The position numbers were made by a program, and so were the translations under genes. DNA of 64,000 bases. Origin: Montanilutibacter psychrotolerans. GTDB lineage: Bacteria; Pseudomonadota; Gammaproteobacteria; Xanthomonadales; Xanthomonadaceae. The notes below the pieces were generated by a model. It did no database searches, was not told the origin of the DNA, and was given only the letters and a program-made list of their open reading frames with translations. Each line of letters starts with the position of its first letter. Position 1 is the stretch's first letter. The stretch is from contig NZ_RIBS01000007.1 in assembly GCF_003719825.1 (NCBI RefSeq), positions 62,001-126,000 of the forward strand, read 5' to 3'. Positions 1-14,444 of the stretch are shown one piece after another.

Positions 1-396
1 GGCGGCCGCCTCGATCAACCGGGCCACGTCATCGGTGCGCAGGTTGGGGCGTGCCGCGTCGTGCACCAGCACCAAGGCGTCGGCGGGCACGGAGGCGGGA
101 AGCGCGTCGAGCGCCGCCAGCACCGAGTCCGCGCGCTCGCCACCGCCGATGCAACGCAGCACCGGCTTGCCCAGACGCTCGGTCCAGCCCGGCCAAAGCG
201 CGTCGTCAGCGGCCAGCGCCACCATCGCACCGACCACCCGCGGGTGCGCGAGCAGGGCATCGAGTGCGTGCGCGATCAGCGGCTGGCCGTCGATGCACAG
301 GTACTGCTTGGGGATCTCACCGCCAAAGCGGCTGCCGCGGCCGGCGGCCGGGATGACGACCCAGATGCCGGCCGGTGTGCCGTCGGGTGTGCTCAC
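1..396 (-). CDS. ispD: 2-C-methyl-D-erythritol 4-phosphate cytidylyltransferase, partial (C-terminus beyond window)
   Basis: IspD makes CDP-methylerythritol from CTP and MEP in the cytoplasmic non-mevalonate isoprenoid pathway. The first 132 codons are visible and the frame runs off the window start. The nucleotide-binding signature PAAGRGSRF..IPKQYL lies at residues 16-34, the GGGERADSV stretch at about 84-92 and HDAARP at 112-117, all typical of the family. The start is a GTG whose last two bases form part of the TGA stop of ftsB (GTGA overlap), so the two genes are translationally coupled. The ispD-ftsB-eno-kdsA-pyrG order is usual in Xanthomonadaceae. Confidence 0.93.
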   Translation of the reverse strand, partial: MSTPDGTPAGIWVVIPAAGRGSRFGGEIPKQYLCIDGQPLIAHALDALLAHPRVVGAMVALAADDALWPGWTERLGKPVLRCIGGGERADSVLAALDALPASVPADALVLVHDAARPNLRTDDVARLIEAAA

Positions 397-941
397 GGCT
401 GGGGATCGCCGCTGTGGGGTGCGTCGCTGTCGGGTGTGCCGGTGGCCGTGTTGTTGGTCGACACGTCGCCTGCGGACAATCCGCCCGTCGGACCCGCATC
501 CACCGGACCATCGCCGGAACGCGCATCGCTGGCGGGCGCCTCGGCGATGGACGCGCCGGTGACGGGCGCATCGCCGCTGTAGGCCACCTCGGCAGGTACA
601 TCGACCACCCCTGCCTCGCCTGCAGGCGCCGTGAGCGAGGGCGAACGATTTGTCACCGCCGGCGCCTCGACCACGCGGTAGAAGGTCTCGCCCGGCTTGA
701 TCATGCCCAGCTCGCTGCGTGCCCGTTCCTCGACCGCTTCTTCACCGGACTTGAGGTCTTCGACCTCGGCGGCCAGCGCGTCGTTGCGCTGTTGCAGACC
801 CGCGTTGTCGCGGGTCTGCAGGCGCACCTGGTCACGCAGCGCGGCGACGGCGAGATCACCGCCCTCGCCAAACCACAGCCGGTACTGCAGGGCCGCGAAC
901 AACGCGGCCAGCACCACCAGCAGCAGCAACCTCCAGCGCAT
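393..941 (-). CDS. ftsB: Cell division protein FtsB with long C-terminal extension
   Basis: FtsB is a bitopic inner-membrane divisome protein that forms the FtsQLB complex. Residues about 3-20 are one membrane segment, followed by a periplasmic coiled coil (about 25-75) and the conserved RARSELGMIKPGETFYR stretch. After residue about 95 comes an unusual tail of about 85 residues, rich in Ala, Pro, Gly, Asp, Ser and Thr and probably disordered. E. coli FtsB is only about 100 residues. The gene lies 18 bp downstream of eno and overlaps ispD by 4 bp. The core assignment is secure; the tail's role is unknown. Confidence 0.9.
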   Translation of the reverse strand: MRWRLLLLVVLAALFAALQYRLWFGEGGDLAVAALRDQVRLQTRDNAGLQQRNDALAAEVEDLKSGEEAVEERARSELGMIKPGETFYRVVEAPAVTNRSPSLTAPAGEAGVVDVPAEVAYSGDAPVTGASIAEAPASDARSGDGPVDAGPTGGLSAGDVSTNNTATGTPDSDAPHSGDPQP

Positions 942-959
942 GCGCGTGTTGCGCCCGGC

Positions 960-3099
<2,140 letters not shown>

Positions 3100-3217
3100 G
3101 CGAACTCCTGGAAAACCCAAAGACCTGGGACACGGATGCGGTCGGATGACGGCGGGAAAAGCCCTTCCGTGGAAAAGGCTTCCGCAGCGTTCATCCGCGC
3201 GGCCCCGTGTCGGGGAC

Positions 3218-5863
<2,646 letters not shown>

Positions 5864-7786
5864 ATGAACAATCGCTACAACGCTGCCGATATCGAAGTCC
5901 TGTCCGGCCTGGATCCGGTCAAGCGCCGCCCGGGCATGTACACCGACACCACCCGGCCGAACCACCTGGCCCAGGAAGTGGTGGACAACGCAGTGGACGA
6001 GGCCCTGGCCGGCCACGCGCGCAGCATCGAGGTGACCCTGCACGCCGACGGCAGCTGCGAGGTCAGCGACGACGGACGCGGCATGCCGGTCGACATCCAC
6101 CCGGAGGAAGGCATTCCGGGCGTCGAGCTGATCCTTACCCGGCTGCATGCGGGCGGCAAGTTCAGCAACAAGAACTACGCGTTCTCCGGCGGCCTGCACG
6201 GCGTCGGCGTCAGCGTGGTCAATGCGCTGTCGACCCTGGTCGAGGTCCACATCCGCCGCGACGGCAACGAGTACCGCATGACCTTCCGCGATGGCGACCG
6301 CGCCACGCCGCTGGAAGTGGTCGGCACCGTTGGCAAGAAGAACACCGGCACGCGCGTGCACTTCTGGCCGGACCCGAAGTACTTCGATACCGCAAAGTTC
6401 AACCTGCGCTCGCTCAAGCACCTGCTGCGGGCCAAGGCCGTGCTGTGCCCTGGCCTGACGGTGAAGCTGCACGACGCGGCCAGCGACGAGAAGTTCGAGT
6501 GGTACTACGAGGACGGCCTGCGCGACTACCTGCGCGGTGAGCTGCTGGCGGGCTTCCCGCAGGGCCGCGATCTGCTGCCGCCGGAGCTGTTCGTCGGCAA
6601 GCTCAGCAAGGACACCGAGACCGCCGACTGGGCGGTCGCCTGGGCGCCGGACGGCGAACTGGTGCAGGAGAGCTACGTCAACCTGATCCCGACCGCGCAG
6701 CACGGCACCCACGTCAACGGCCTGCGCACCGGCTTCACCGACGCGCTGCGCGAGTTCTGCGATTTCCGCAACCTGCTGCCGCGCGGTGTGAAACTGGCGC
6801 CGGAAGACGTGTGGGACCGCGTCGCGTTCGTCTTGAGCATCAAGATGACCGACCCGCAGTTCAGCGGCCAGACCAAGGAGCGACTGAGCTCGCGCCAGGC
6901 GGCCGGCTTCGTCGAGGGCGCCGCGCACGATGCGTTTTCGTTGTGGCTCAACCAGCACACCGAACTGGGCGAAAAGATCGCCCAGCTCGCGATCGAACGC
7001 GCCAGCGCACGCCTGAAGACCGAAAAGCAGATCACCCGCAAGAAGGTCACCCAGGGTCCCGCGCTGCCGGGCAAGCTGGCCGACTGCACGTCGCAGGATC
7101 TCTCCCGCACCGAGCTGTTCCTGGTGGAGGGCGACTCGGCCGGCGGCAGCGCACGGCAGGCACGCGACAAGGACTTCCAGGCGATCCTGCCGCTGCGCGG
7201 CAAGATCCTCAACACCTGGGAAGTCGCCTCCGGCAGCGTGCTGGCCTCGCAGGAAGTCCATGACCTGGCCGTCGCGATCGGCTGCGATCCGGGCAAGGAC
7301 GACATCACCGGCCTGCGCTACGGCAAGGTCATCATCCTGGCCGACGCCGACTCGGACGGCCTGCACATCGCGACCTTGCTGACCGCGTTGTTCCTGCGGC
7401 ACTTCCCGGCGCTGGTGGCGGCCGGCCACGTATTCGTGGCGATGCCGCCGCTGTTCCGCGTCGATGTGGGCAAGCAGGTGATGTATGCGCTGGACGAGGA
7501 AGAGAAGCGGATCCTGCTCGAGAAGATCGAACGCGAGAAGGCCGAGCGCAAGAAGGGCATGAGCGGCGTGGTCAACGTGACCCGGTTCAAGGGACTGGGC
7601 GAGATGAACCCGTCGCAGCTGCGCGAGTCGACGATCCACCCCGACACCCGTCGCCTGGTGCAGCTGACCGTTGACGACAATGCGCAGACGCACTCGCTGA
7701 TGGACATGCTGCTGTCCAAGAAGCGCGCGTCCGATCGCAAGTCCTGGCTCGAGAACAAGGGCGACCTCGCCACGCTGGACGTCTGA
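5864..7786 (+). CDS. parE: DNA topoisomerase IV subunit B
   Basis: ParE is the ATPase subunit of topoisomerase IV, which decatenates daughter chromosomes with ParC. The 640-residue protein has the GHKL ATPase start (YNAADIEVLSGLDPVKRRPGMY, DNAVDEALAG, DDGRGMPV, GLHGVGVSVVNAL), the transducer domain and the TOPRIM motifs EGDSAGGSA and DADSDGLHI, ending with the C-terminal FKGLGEMNPSQL segment. The Ser in DADSDG and the absence of a long insertion favour ParE over GyrB. The ATG at 5864 is chosen by homology; the in-frame upstream extension is not conserved sequence. No strong ribosome site precedes it. Confidence 0.96.
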   Translation: MNNRYNAADIEVLSGLDPVKRRPGMYTDTTRPNHLAQEVVDNAVDEALAGHARSIEVTLHADGSCEVSDDGRGMPVDIHPEEGIPGVELILTRLHAGGKFSNKNYAFSGGLHGVGVSVVNALSTLVEVHIRRDGNEYRMTFRDGDRATPLEVVGTVGKKNTGTRVHFWPDPKYFDTAKFNLRSLKHLLRAKAVLCPGLTVKLHDAASDEKFEWYYEDGLRDYLRGELLAGFPQGRDLLPPELFVGKLSKDTETADWAVAWAPDGELVQESYVNLIPTAQHGTHVNGLRTGFTDALREFCDFRNLLPRGVKLAPEDVWDRVAFVLSIKMTDPQFSGQTKERLSSRQAAGFVEGAAHDAFSLWLNQHTELGEKIAQLAIERASARLKTEKQITRKKVTQGPALPGKLADCTSQDLSRTELFLVEGDSAGGSARQARDKDFQAILPLRGKILNTWEVASGSVLASQEVHDLAVAIGCDPGKDDITGLRYGKVIILADADSDGLHIATLLTALFLRHFPALVAAGHVFVAMPPLFRVDVGKQVMYALDEEEKRILLEKIEREKAERKKGMSGVVNVTRFKGLGEMNPSQLRESTIHPDTRRLVQLTVDDNAQTHSLMDMLLSKKRASDRKSWLENKGDLATLDV

Positions 7787-8105
7787 TCCAAGGCGCCACC
7801 GGCGCCGTTGCCCGCATGGCCCGCCGGGTTCCACCCGGCCGATGGAGCCGTGCGCGCGCCCCTCTCTCCACCGCCCCGATCGCGCATCGGGCTTGCACGC
7901 TCGCGACCGATGCCGGGCCCTAGGTGGGGTATGCCGCACGGCGCGTCGTTATCTTCGTATACAGATTTGCGTCACACCTCGCGGTGTCACGCGGCGGAAA
8001 AGAGTGACCCGCAGCACACCGACCGCGCAGGCGCCTCCCGTCTAATCGCCGCACCTTTGCCGGCACTGCCGGCCCATCGATCAAAACTCAGGGGACGAGA
8101 TCACG
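7787..8105. other. Intergenic region upstream of the beta-propeller protein gene
   Basis: About 319 bases with no convincing gene. A near-perfect 10-bp inverted repeat (GCGTCACACC / GGTGTCACGC, one mismatch, 4-base loop) lies at 7969-7992, about 110 bases before the start codon, next to the only AT-rich stretch (7947-7968). It could be an operator or mRNA hairpin. No T tract follows, so it is not a typical terminator. Confidence 0.45.
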
Positions 8106-11100
8106 ATGAAAACCTTCCTATCCACCCGCCACGGCGGCGTGGCCGCACTCGTCTTGTGTGTCGTCGGCGGGGTCGCGATGGCGCAAACCCGCTCGCTGCC
8201 GGTACAGGGCGACCACGGCGGCAAGGCGAAAGGCGACGAGACCTACCAGATCCAACAGCGCAAGCGCTGGTTCATCGAGCAACGCGGCCTCGATCGCGTC
8301 CGCGACACCTCGGTGCTGCGTGAGAACGCGTTGCGCCAGTTGCGCGTTCAACGCCCGCGCCTGGTTGCCTCCGCGGCCGCCGCCGGTGAAGTCTGGACGC
8401 CGGTCGGACCGTCGTCGATGAAGATGGGCCAATGGGCCATGGGCCGCGTCGCCGGTCGCCTCACCTCGATCGCCCCGCACCCGACCGACGACAACACCGT
8501 CTACGTCGGCGCCGCCGCGGGTGGCTTGTGGAAGACCAGCAATGCCGGCGCCTCCTGGACGCCGGTGCTGGACTCGATCGGCAACTACTCGGTCGGTTCG
8601 ATCCACGTCGAGGCCAACGCGCCGCAAAACGTCTGGGTCGGTACCGGCGACCGCATCGGCGACTGCGCCGGCTACCTGTCCCACGGCGTGCACCTGAGCT
8701 CCAACAGCGGCACCACCTGGGTCGCCCGGAATGGCAGCGGCACCGGCGCGCTGGGCCTGAAGCTGGTGAATTCGCTGCTGGTGCTGCCTTCCAACAGCAA
8801 CGTCGTCATGGCCGGCGGTGGCAGCGGCTGCGGGGGCGTCAGCGGCGGCACCTCGGGTCTGTATCGCTCGACCAACCGCGGCGTCAGCTGGACGCGCGTG
8901 CTGACGCCGACGATCGAGGACATGGTGGTCGCCCGGGGCACTTCGACGGTGTACGCCGCCGCGCCGGGCCATGGCGTCTACAAGTCCATCGACGGCGGCG
9001 CGACCTGGACCAACCCCACCGTGGCCATGCCCGGCAGCCGCCTGCGCCTGGCGATCTCGAACCGCGACCCGAACACGCTGTACACGTTCAACGGCACCAC
9101 CGTGTACCGCAGCCGGGATGCTGGCTTGTCCTGGACGGCAACCAGCAACAGCGCCTGCAGCGGACAGTGCTGGTACAACCTGGCCCTGGCCGTGCATCCC
9201 ACCTCACCGGCGACGGTAATCGCCGCGAGCATCCGCCCCGCGCGATCGACCAACTGGGGCAGCACCTTCAGCATCATGACCAACAGCTGGGGCGGTTCGC
9301 AGCAGGTGCACCAGGACACCCACGTCGTCGTCTATTCGAACAACAACCCGAACCGCATCTGGATCGGCAGCGATGGCGGCATCTGGCGTACCGACAACGG
9401 TGGCACCAGCTGGGCCAACATGAATTCCAACCTCAGCATCACCCAGTTCTACGACATCGCCGTGCACCCCAACAACGCCGACATCGTGTTCGGCGGCGCG
9501 CAGGACAACTCGTCGTCCGCCCGTCTTGATGGCACCGATGTCTGGGACCTGACCTACGCCAGCGGCGATGGCTTCATGAACCTGGTCGACGAGGTCAACC
9601 CGAACATCGTCTTCCAGACCAGCTACCCCCAGGGTGACTACCCCAACATCCTGCGCTCGACCCAGGGTGGCGCCCCGGGCACCTTCTCGGGCGTGTCGAA
9701 CAGTGGCCTGGTACCGGGCAACTTCGCCTGGAAGACCATCCTCGCCACCGCCGGCGGCTACGCGTTCGTGGGCTCCAATTACGTGCACCGCATGAACAGC
9801 GCGGGCTCTGGCTGGACGTCCCTCACCGGCAACCTCGGCACCATCACCGTGATCACGCCGCGCAAGATCGGCAGCGTGGTGCCCACCTACGTCGGCACGT
9901 CCAGCGGCGCGGTGCATTACAGCGCCAACGGTGCCGGCACCACGGCCTTCAGCAACGTCACCGGCAATCTGCCGGGCGGTCGTATCGGCGACATCGCCAT
10001 GGACCCGACCAACGCGCAGCGCGTGTTCGTCGTGCGCTCGGTGTTTGGCGGCGCCAAGCTCTACCGCTCGACCACGGCCGGCACCACCTGGACCGCGGCG
10101 GGCGCCGGCCTGCCCGACGTGCCCGTCAACGCGATCCGGATCGATCCACTCAACACGCAGCGGATCTTCGTCGGCACCGACGTCGGCGTGTACGTCAGCG
10201 ACAACGGCGGCAGCAACTTCGTCGCGTTCTCGACCGGCATGCCGGTTGGCATCCTGATCACTGACCTGGAGATCGACAACGCACCGCACGTGCTGGTCGC
10301 CGGCACCTACGGGCGCGGCGCGTGGAAGGTTCCGCTGGGCGGCAACGGTGGCAACCAGCCGCCGGTGTCGAACTACACCGCCAGCAGCACCGGCCTGACC
10401 GCCACGTTCCGCGACGCCTCGACCGACAGCGACGGCACCATCGTGCGTCGCAACTGGAACTTCGGCGATGGCACTTCCTCGCCGGCGATCCACCCCAGCC
10501 ACATCTATGCCGCCGATGGCAGCTACGTCGTCACGCTGACCGTCACCGACAACCAGGGCGCCGCGGCATCCCGGTCGTACACCGTCACCATCGCCGGTGG
10601 TGGCAGCAGCAGCGTGCTGACCAACGGCGTGCCCAAGTACAACCTGGCCATCCCGACCAATGAGGAACGTCGCTTCACACTGGTCGTGCCGTCCGGCGCG
10701 AGCGGCCTGAAGTTCACCACCGCCGGGATCAAAGGCGATGCCGACCTGTACGTGAAGTTCGGCTCGCAGCCGAGCACGACCGTCTACGACTGCAAGTCCG
10801 ACGGCGCCACCAGCAACGAAGCCTGCAGCATCACCACCGCGCAGCCGGGCACCTACCACGTGCTGGTCCGCGCGTACGCGGAGGTGTCGGGTCTGAAGCT
10901 GACCGGCAGTTACCTTGCCGCCCGCAGTACCAGGACCTACACCAACGCCAACGACGTGGCCATCGCCGACAACGCCACCGTCGAGAGCACGATCGCGGTG
11001 GCCGGCCGAAGCGGTAACGCCCCAGCCACGGCGACGCTTGCGCTCGGCATCGTGCACACCTACCGCGGCGACCTGAAGGTCGAGCTGGTGGCACCGGACG

Positions 11101-11270
11101 GCACGCTGTATCCGATCCATGACCGCACCGGCGGCAGCGCCGACAACATCGCCGGGAGCTACACGCTGAACCTGTCGGGCAGGCCGCTGAGCGGCAACTG
11201 GAAGTTGCGTGTCCGTGACAACTCCGGCAATGACACCGGCCGGATCGACAGCTGGAGTCTGGCGTTCTGA
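8106..11270 (+). CDS. Secreted BNR/sortilin-like beta-propeller protein with PKD, PPC and P-domain modules
   Basis: A 1054-residue exported protein. The signal peptide (about 1-26) ends VAMAQ. Residues about 95-750 form a propeller with at least seven Asp-box-like repeats (for example SNAGASW, STNRGVSW, SIDGGATW, SRDAGLSW, TDNGGTSW, STTAGTTW), as in VPS10/sortilin and glycosyl hydrolase-type BNR proteins. A PKD domain follows (about 757-838, with WNFGDGTSS), then a bacterial pre-peptidase C-terminal (PPC) domain (about 845-935) and a C-terminal proprotein-convertase P-domain (about 938-1054). The last two modules normally sit on secreted proteases, yet no protease core is visible. Type II secretion is likely. 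The ATG has AGGGGACGAG upstream. Substrate unknown. Confidence 0.85.
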   Translation: MKTFLSTRHGGVAALVLCVVGGVAMAQTRSLPVQGDHGGKAKGDETYQIQQRKRWFIEQRGLDRVRDTSVLRENALRQLRVQRPRLVASAAAAGEVWTPVGPSSMKMGQWAMGRVAGRLTSIAPHPTDDNTVYVGAAAGGLWKTSNAGASWTPVLDSIGNYSVGSIHVEANAPQNVWVGTGDRIGDCAGYLSHGVHLSSNSGTTWVARNGSGTGALGLKLVNSLLVLPSNSNVVMAGGGSGCGGVSGGTSGLYRSTNRGVSWTRVLTPTIEDMVVARGTSTVYAAAPGHGVYKSIDGGATWTNPTVAMPGSRLRLAISNRDPNTLYTFNGTTVYRSRDAGLSWTATSNSACSGQCWYNLALAVHPTSPATVIAASIRPARSTNWGSTFSIMTNSWGGSQQVHQDTHVVVYSNNNPNRIWIGSDGGIWRTDNGGTSWANMNSNLSITQFYDIAVHPNNADIVFGGAQDNSSSARLDGTDVWDLTYASGDGFMNLVDEVNPNIVFQTSYPQGDYPNILRSTQGGAPGTFSGVSNSGLVPGNFAWKTILATAGGYAFVGSNYVHRMNSAGSGWTSLTGNLGTITVITPRKIGSVVPTYVGTSSGAVHYSANGAGTTAFSNVTGNLPGGRIGDIAMDPTNAQRVFVVRSVFGGAKLYRSTTAGTTWTAAGAGLPDVPVNAIRIDPLNTQRIFVGTDVGVYVSDNGGSNFVAFSTGMPVGILITDLEIDNAPHVLVAGTYGRGAWKVPLGGNGGNQPPVSNYTASSTGLTATFRDASTDSDGTIVRRNWNFGDGTSSPAIHPSHIYAADGSYVVTLTVTDNQGAAASRSYTVTIAGGGSSSVLTNGVPKYNLAIPTNEERRFTLVVPSGASGLKFTTAGIKGDADLYVKFGSQPSTTVYDCKSDGATSNEACSITTAQPGTYHVLVRAYAEVSGLKLTGSYLAARSTRTYTNANDVAIADNATVESTIAVAGRSGNAPATATLALGIVHTYRGDLKVELVAPDGTLYPIHDRTGGSADNIAGSYTLNLSGRPLSGNWKLRVRDNSGNDTGRIDSWSLAF

Positions 11271-11468
11271 TCTGACCCTGGCACCGCAATGCGGCAGTGC
11301 AGGTCCGGCCAGCCCGGATCTGCACTGTGGCCGTGGCGGTTGCGTCACCAACGCGCAGGTGGCCAGGTGACTTCACACCGGTGATCACCGTCGGGGCTGC
11401 CTGCCCGCCTCACATCACGACCATCGCCGTGCACTCGACCGGCGATGGCGGAACGACAAGGAACACCC

Positions 11469-13550
11469 GTGCGGATCCATCCCTCCCCGCTCGCGCTGGC
11501 CATCGCCTGCGCGCTCTCCCTTTTCACCGTGGGCGCGGCGGCGACCGACGCCCCGGAACGCACCGCCAGCGTGGCGTTGCTTGACGACATACAGGTCACT
11601 GCGACCCGTCGCGAGGCGTCGGCGCTCGACGTTCCGGTCGGCATCACCGTGGTCGACGGCGAGCAGATCAAGCGCATGGCGCCACAAACCGCCGCGGACC
11701 TGCTGCACGGCGAACCGGGCACGTACGTCCAGCAGACCACTCCCGGCCAGGGCGTTGTGATCGTGCGCGGCCTCAAGGGCTCGGAAGTGCTGCACCTGGT
11801 CGACGGCTTCCGTCTCAACAACGCGTTTTTCCGCAACGCGCCCAACCAGTACATCGCGCTGGTCGATCCGCTGAACCTGGAGCGAATCGAAGTGGCGCGC
11901 GGGCCGATGTCGATCCTCTACGGGTCCGACGCGATGGGCGGCGTGGTGCAATTCCTGACCCCCGAGCCGCGCTTCGACGGAAGCGACTGGCAGACGCGCG
12001 GCGTGGTGCGCGCGCGCCTTTCGAGCGCCGATGATTCCAACCACAGCCGCGTCGCGATCGAGACCGGTCGCGCCGGCCTGGGCCTGTCGGCGGGCGTGAG
12101 CTACCAGAACGTCGGCGAGCTGCGTGCCGGCGGTGGCGAGACCTTGCCGTACACCGCGTACAGCCAGCGCGGCGGCGACATCAAACTGCTGTGGAGCCCC
12201 GCCGAAGGCCACGAGCTGATGTTCTCGGCACAGTACGCGCGCCAGCCCAAGACGCAGCGCCACGACGCCTTGGTGCCGGGCTTCCGCCAGACGCGGGCCG
12301 ACAACGCCGAGTTCCTGTTCAAGCCGCAGGAACGCACCTTCGGCCAGTTGCGCTATCGCCACACCAACCCGCTCGCGTTCGCCGACGAGATCGCCCTGCA
12401 GGTGGGGCACCAGCGCATCGTCGACAACCGCACCACGCGCGAGACCGGCACGGTCAACCGCGAGATCGAAGCCAACGCCAGCCGGTTGTGGGGCTTCACT
12501 GCCCAACTGCACAAGGCGCTGGGCGAGCGGCATCGACTGAGCTATGGCGCGGAGTACTACCAGGACACCGTCGACAGCTTCCGTGAGCGGCATCGCCTCG
12601 ACACCGGCGTGGTCAACGAGCGGCCGTCGCGCTATCCCGATGGCTCGAAGATGGACAGCGTTGGCCTCTACCTCGCCGATGACTGGAAGCTCGGTGAGCG
12701 CCTCGACCTGAACTACGGCGCGCGCTACAGCCGCTTCGACATCACCATGCCCGCCACGGCCGCGGGTCCCGCGGTGAAACTCACGCCGGACGACCTCAGT
12801 GGCCACCTGGGCGTTGCGGTGCGACTGGGCGATCGCCTGCGCCTGGTCGGCAATGCCGGCCGTGCGTTCCGCGCGCCGAACATCTTCGACCTGGGCACGT
12901 TCGGCAGCCGGCCCGGCAGCCGCTTCAACATCCCCAACCCCAACCTCAAGCCCGAGTACGTGACCACGGTCGACCTGGGCCTGAAATACGCCGGCGAGGC
13001 GTGGCAGTGGGAGGCGATGGCGTTCCGTTCGAACTATCGTGACAAGATCACCTCGGTGCTGACCGGCGACACCACCGCGTCAGGCCTGGATGTCGTGCAA
13101 TCGCGCAACGCGACGCGGCTGCAGCTGTGGGGCGTGGAGTCGGGGGTCACGTATCGCCACCAGGCGCTGGAGGCGTACGCCACGGCCACCTACACGCGCG
13201 GCGACGAGCAGTTCGACGGCGGCGAATACCCGGCCGATCGCGTGCCGCCGCTGTTCGGCAAGGTCGGCCTGCGTTACGCGTTCGACAGCGCCTGGGAGGT
13301 CGAAGGCTGGAGCCTGTACGCAAGCGCGCAGAACCGCCTGAGCCCGCGCGATGCCGCCGACCCGCGCGTCAATCCAAACGGCACCGGCGGCTGGGCAACG
13401 CTGAACGCACGCATCGGCTGGCGTGCCACCAGTTCGCTGCAGTTGCAGTTGATTGCCGAGAACCTGGCAGACAAGCGCTATCGCGAACACGGCTCCGGAC
13501 TGGACGAGCCCGGCCGCAACGTCTCGCTGGCGCTGGACTGGGCGTTCTGA
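11469..13550 (+). CDS. TonB-dependent outer-membrane receptor, haem-receptor-like
   Basis: A 693-residue TonB-dependent receptor: signal peptide ending GAAAT, TonB-box-like DDIQVTATRR, plug domain (about 35-150, with RGLKGSEVLHLVDGFR), then a 22-strand barrel ending in aromatic ALDWAF. FRAP (467-470) and NPNL (490-493) boxes mark the haem/haemoglobin receptor group, but no His lies between them, unlike characterised HemR proteins. The start is taken as GTG at 11469 because AAGGA lies 6 bases upstream; an ATG eight codons earlier lacks a ribosome site. No haem-transport partner genes are adjacent, so the substrate is uncertain. Confidence 0.88.
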   Translation: MRIHPSPLALAIACALSLFTVGAAATDAPERTASVALLDDIQVTATRREASALDVPVGITVVDGEQIKRMAPQTAADLLHGEPGTYVQQTTPGQGVVIVRGLKGSEVLHLVDGFRLNNAFFRNAPNQYIALVDPLNLERIEVARGPMSILYGSDAMGGVVQFLTPEPRFDGSDWQTRGVVRARLSSADDSNHSRVAIETGRAGLGLSAGVSYQNVGELRAGGGETLPYTAYSQRGGDIKLLWSPAEGHELMFSAQYARQPKTQRHDALVPGFRQTRADNAEFLFKPQERTFGQLRYRHTNPLAFADEIALQVGHQRIVDNRTTRETGTVNREIEANASRLWGFTAQLHKALGERHRLSYGAEYYQDTVDSFRERHRLDTGVVNERPSRYPDGSKMDSVGLYLADDWKLGERLDLNYGARYSRFDITMPATAAGPAVKLTPDDLSGHLGVAVRLGDRLRLVGNAGRAFRAPNIFDLGTFGSRPGSRFNIPNPNLKPEYVTTVDLGLKYAGEAWQWEAMAFRSNYRDKITSVLTGDTTASGLDVVQSRNATRLQLWGVESGVTYRHQALEAYATATYTRGDEQFDGGEYPADRVPPLFGKVGLRYAFDSAWEVEGWSLYASAQNRLSPRDAADPRVNPNGTGGWATLNARIGWRATSSLQLQLIAENLADKRYREHGSGLDEPGRNVSLALDWAF

Positions 13551-13593
13551 TCACCTAGACGCTCTGAACCCGGCGCGCTGGCGGTCTGCTCGA

Positions 13594-14376
13594 TCAGGCC
13601 GTCAGCGTGGCCAGCAGCAACGGGCGAAGCACCGCCTGCAATCGCTCGGCGCGCGCCGCATCCCAGGCGAAGGAATCCTCGTCCATGTAGTTGCGCTGGC
13701 TGATCTCCAGCTGCACCGCGTCGATACCGCGCGCGGGATCGCCGTAGTGGCGCGTGATGTGCCCACCCTTGAAGCGGCCGTTGGCCACCCAGTCGTAGTC
13801 GACCTGCCCCGCCAGGACCGTCTCGAGGCGCGCCTGCAAGCCTGCCGAGCAGCTCGCACCTGCGGCGGTCCCGAGGTTGAGATCGGGCAGGCGGCCATCG
13901 AACAGGAACGGCAGCCCGCTGCCGCGGATCGAGTGGCCTTCCCACAGCACCACGCGACCGTGCAGTGCGTGCAAGCGATGCAGCTCGCCGCGCAGGGCCT
14001 CGTGATACGGCCGCCAGTAGGTCTCGACGCGCTGCGCGACCTGCTGCGGACCCGGCGCGTGGCCATCGAGGTAGACCGGCTCGCCGGTGAAGCGCACGGC
14101 CGGGCACAAACCGGTGGTGTTCTGTCCCGGGTACAACGACGTGTCGTCGGGCGGGCGGTTCAGATCGACCACATAGCGTGAGTAGCGCGGAACGAGCACC
14201 GAAGCGCCCAGCTCGCGCGCGAACGCGTACAACCGCGAGACGTGCCAGTCGGTGTCCGGCGCGAGGCGTGCCGCGTCGGTCATGCCGGCGGCCAGTTCAG
14301 CGGGGATCTCGCTGCCGTCGTGCGGCAGGCTGATCAGCAGCGGCGCAGTGCCGCGATGCAGGGTGAAGGTATCCAT
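13594..14376 (-). CDS. hutG: N-formylglutamate amidohydrolase-like protein
   Basis: This family hydrolyses N-formyl-L-glutamate to formate and glutamate in the last step of the five-step histidine degradation route. The 260-residue protein has the family landmarks PLLISLPHDGSEIP near the N-terminus, DTDWHVSRLY, YSRYVVDLNRPPD, LWEGHSIRG and the late GRFKGGHITRHYG. Start at MDTFTLHRG; the 20 upstream in-frame codons are not conserved. No other hut gene is visible here. It is convergent with the TonB receptor, with only 43 bases between them. A related amidohydrolase specificity cannot be excluded. Confidence 0.88.
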   Translation of the reverse strand: MDTFTLHRGTAPLLISLPHDGSEIPAELAAGMTDAARLAPDTDWHVSRLYAFARELGASVLVPRYSRYVVDLNRPPDDTSLYPGQNTTGLCPAVRFTGEPVYLDGHAPGPQQVAQRVETYWRPYHEALRGELHRLHALHGRVVLWEGHSIRGSGLPFLFDGRLPDLNLGTAAGASCSAGLQARLETVLAGQVDYDWVANGRFKGGHITRHYGDPARGIDAVQLEISQRNYMDEDSFAWDAARAERLQAVLRPLLLATLTA

Positions 14377-14444
14377 GCCGGCATTGTAGGAGCGGCCGGC
14401 GCGGTGCGGGCAGGCCGCGACGCGCCGGGCCGCCAACCACGACC

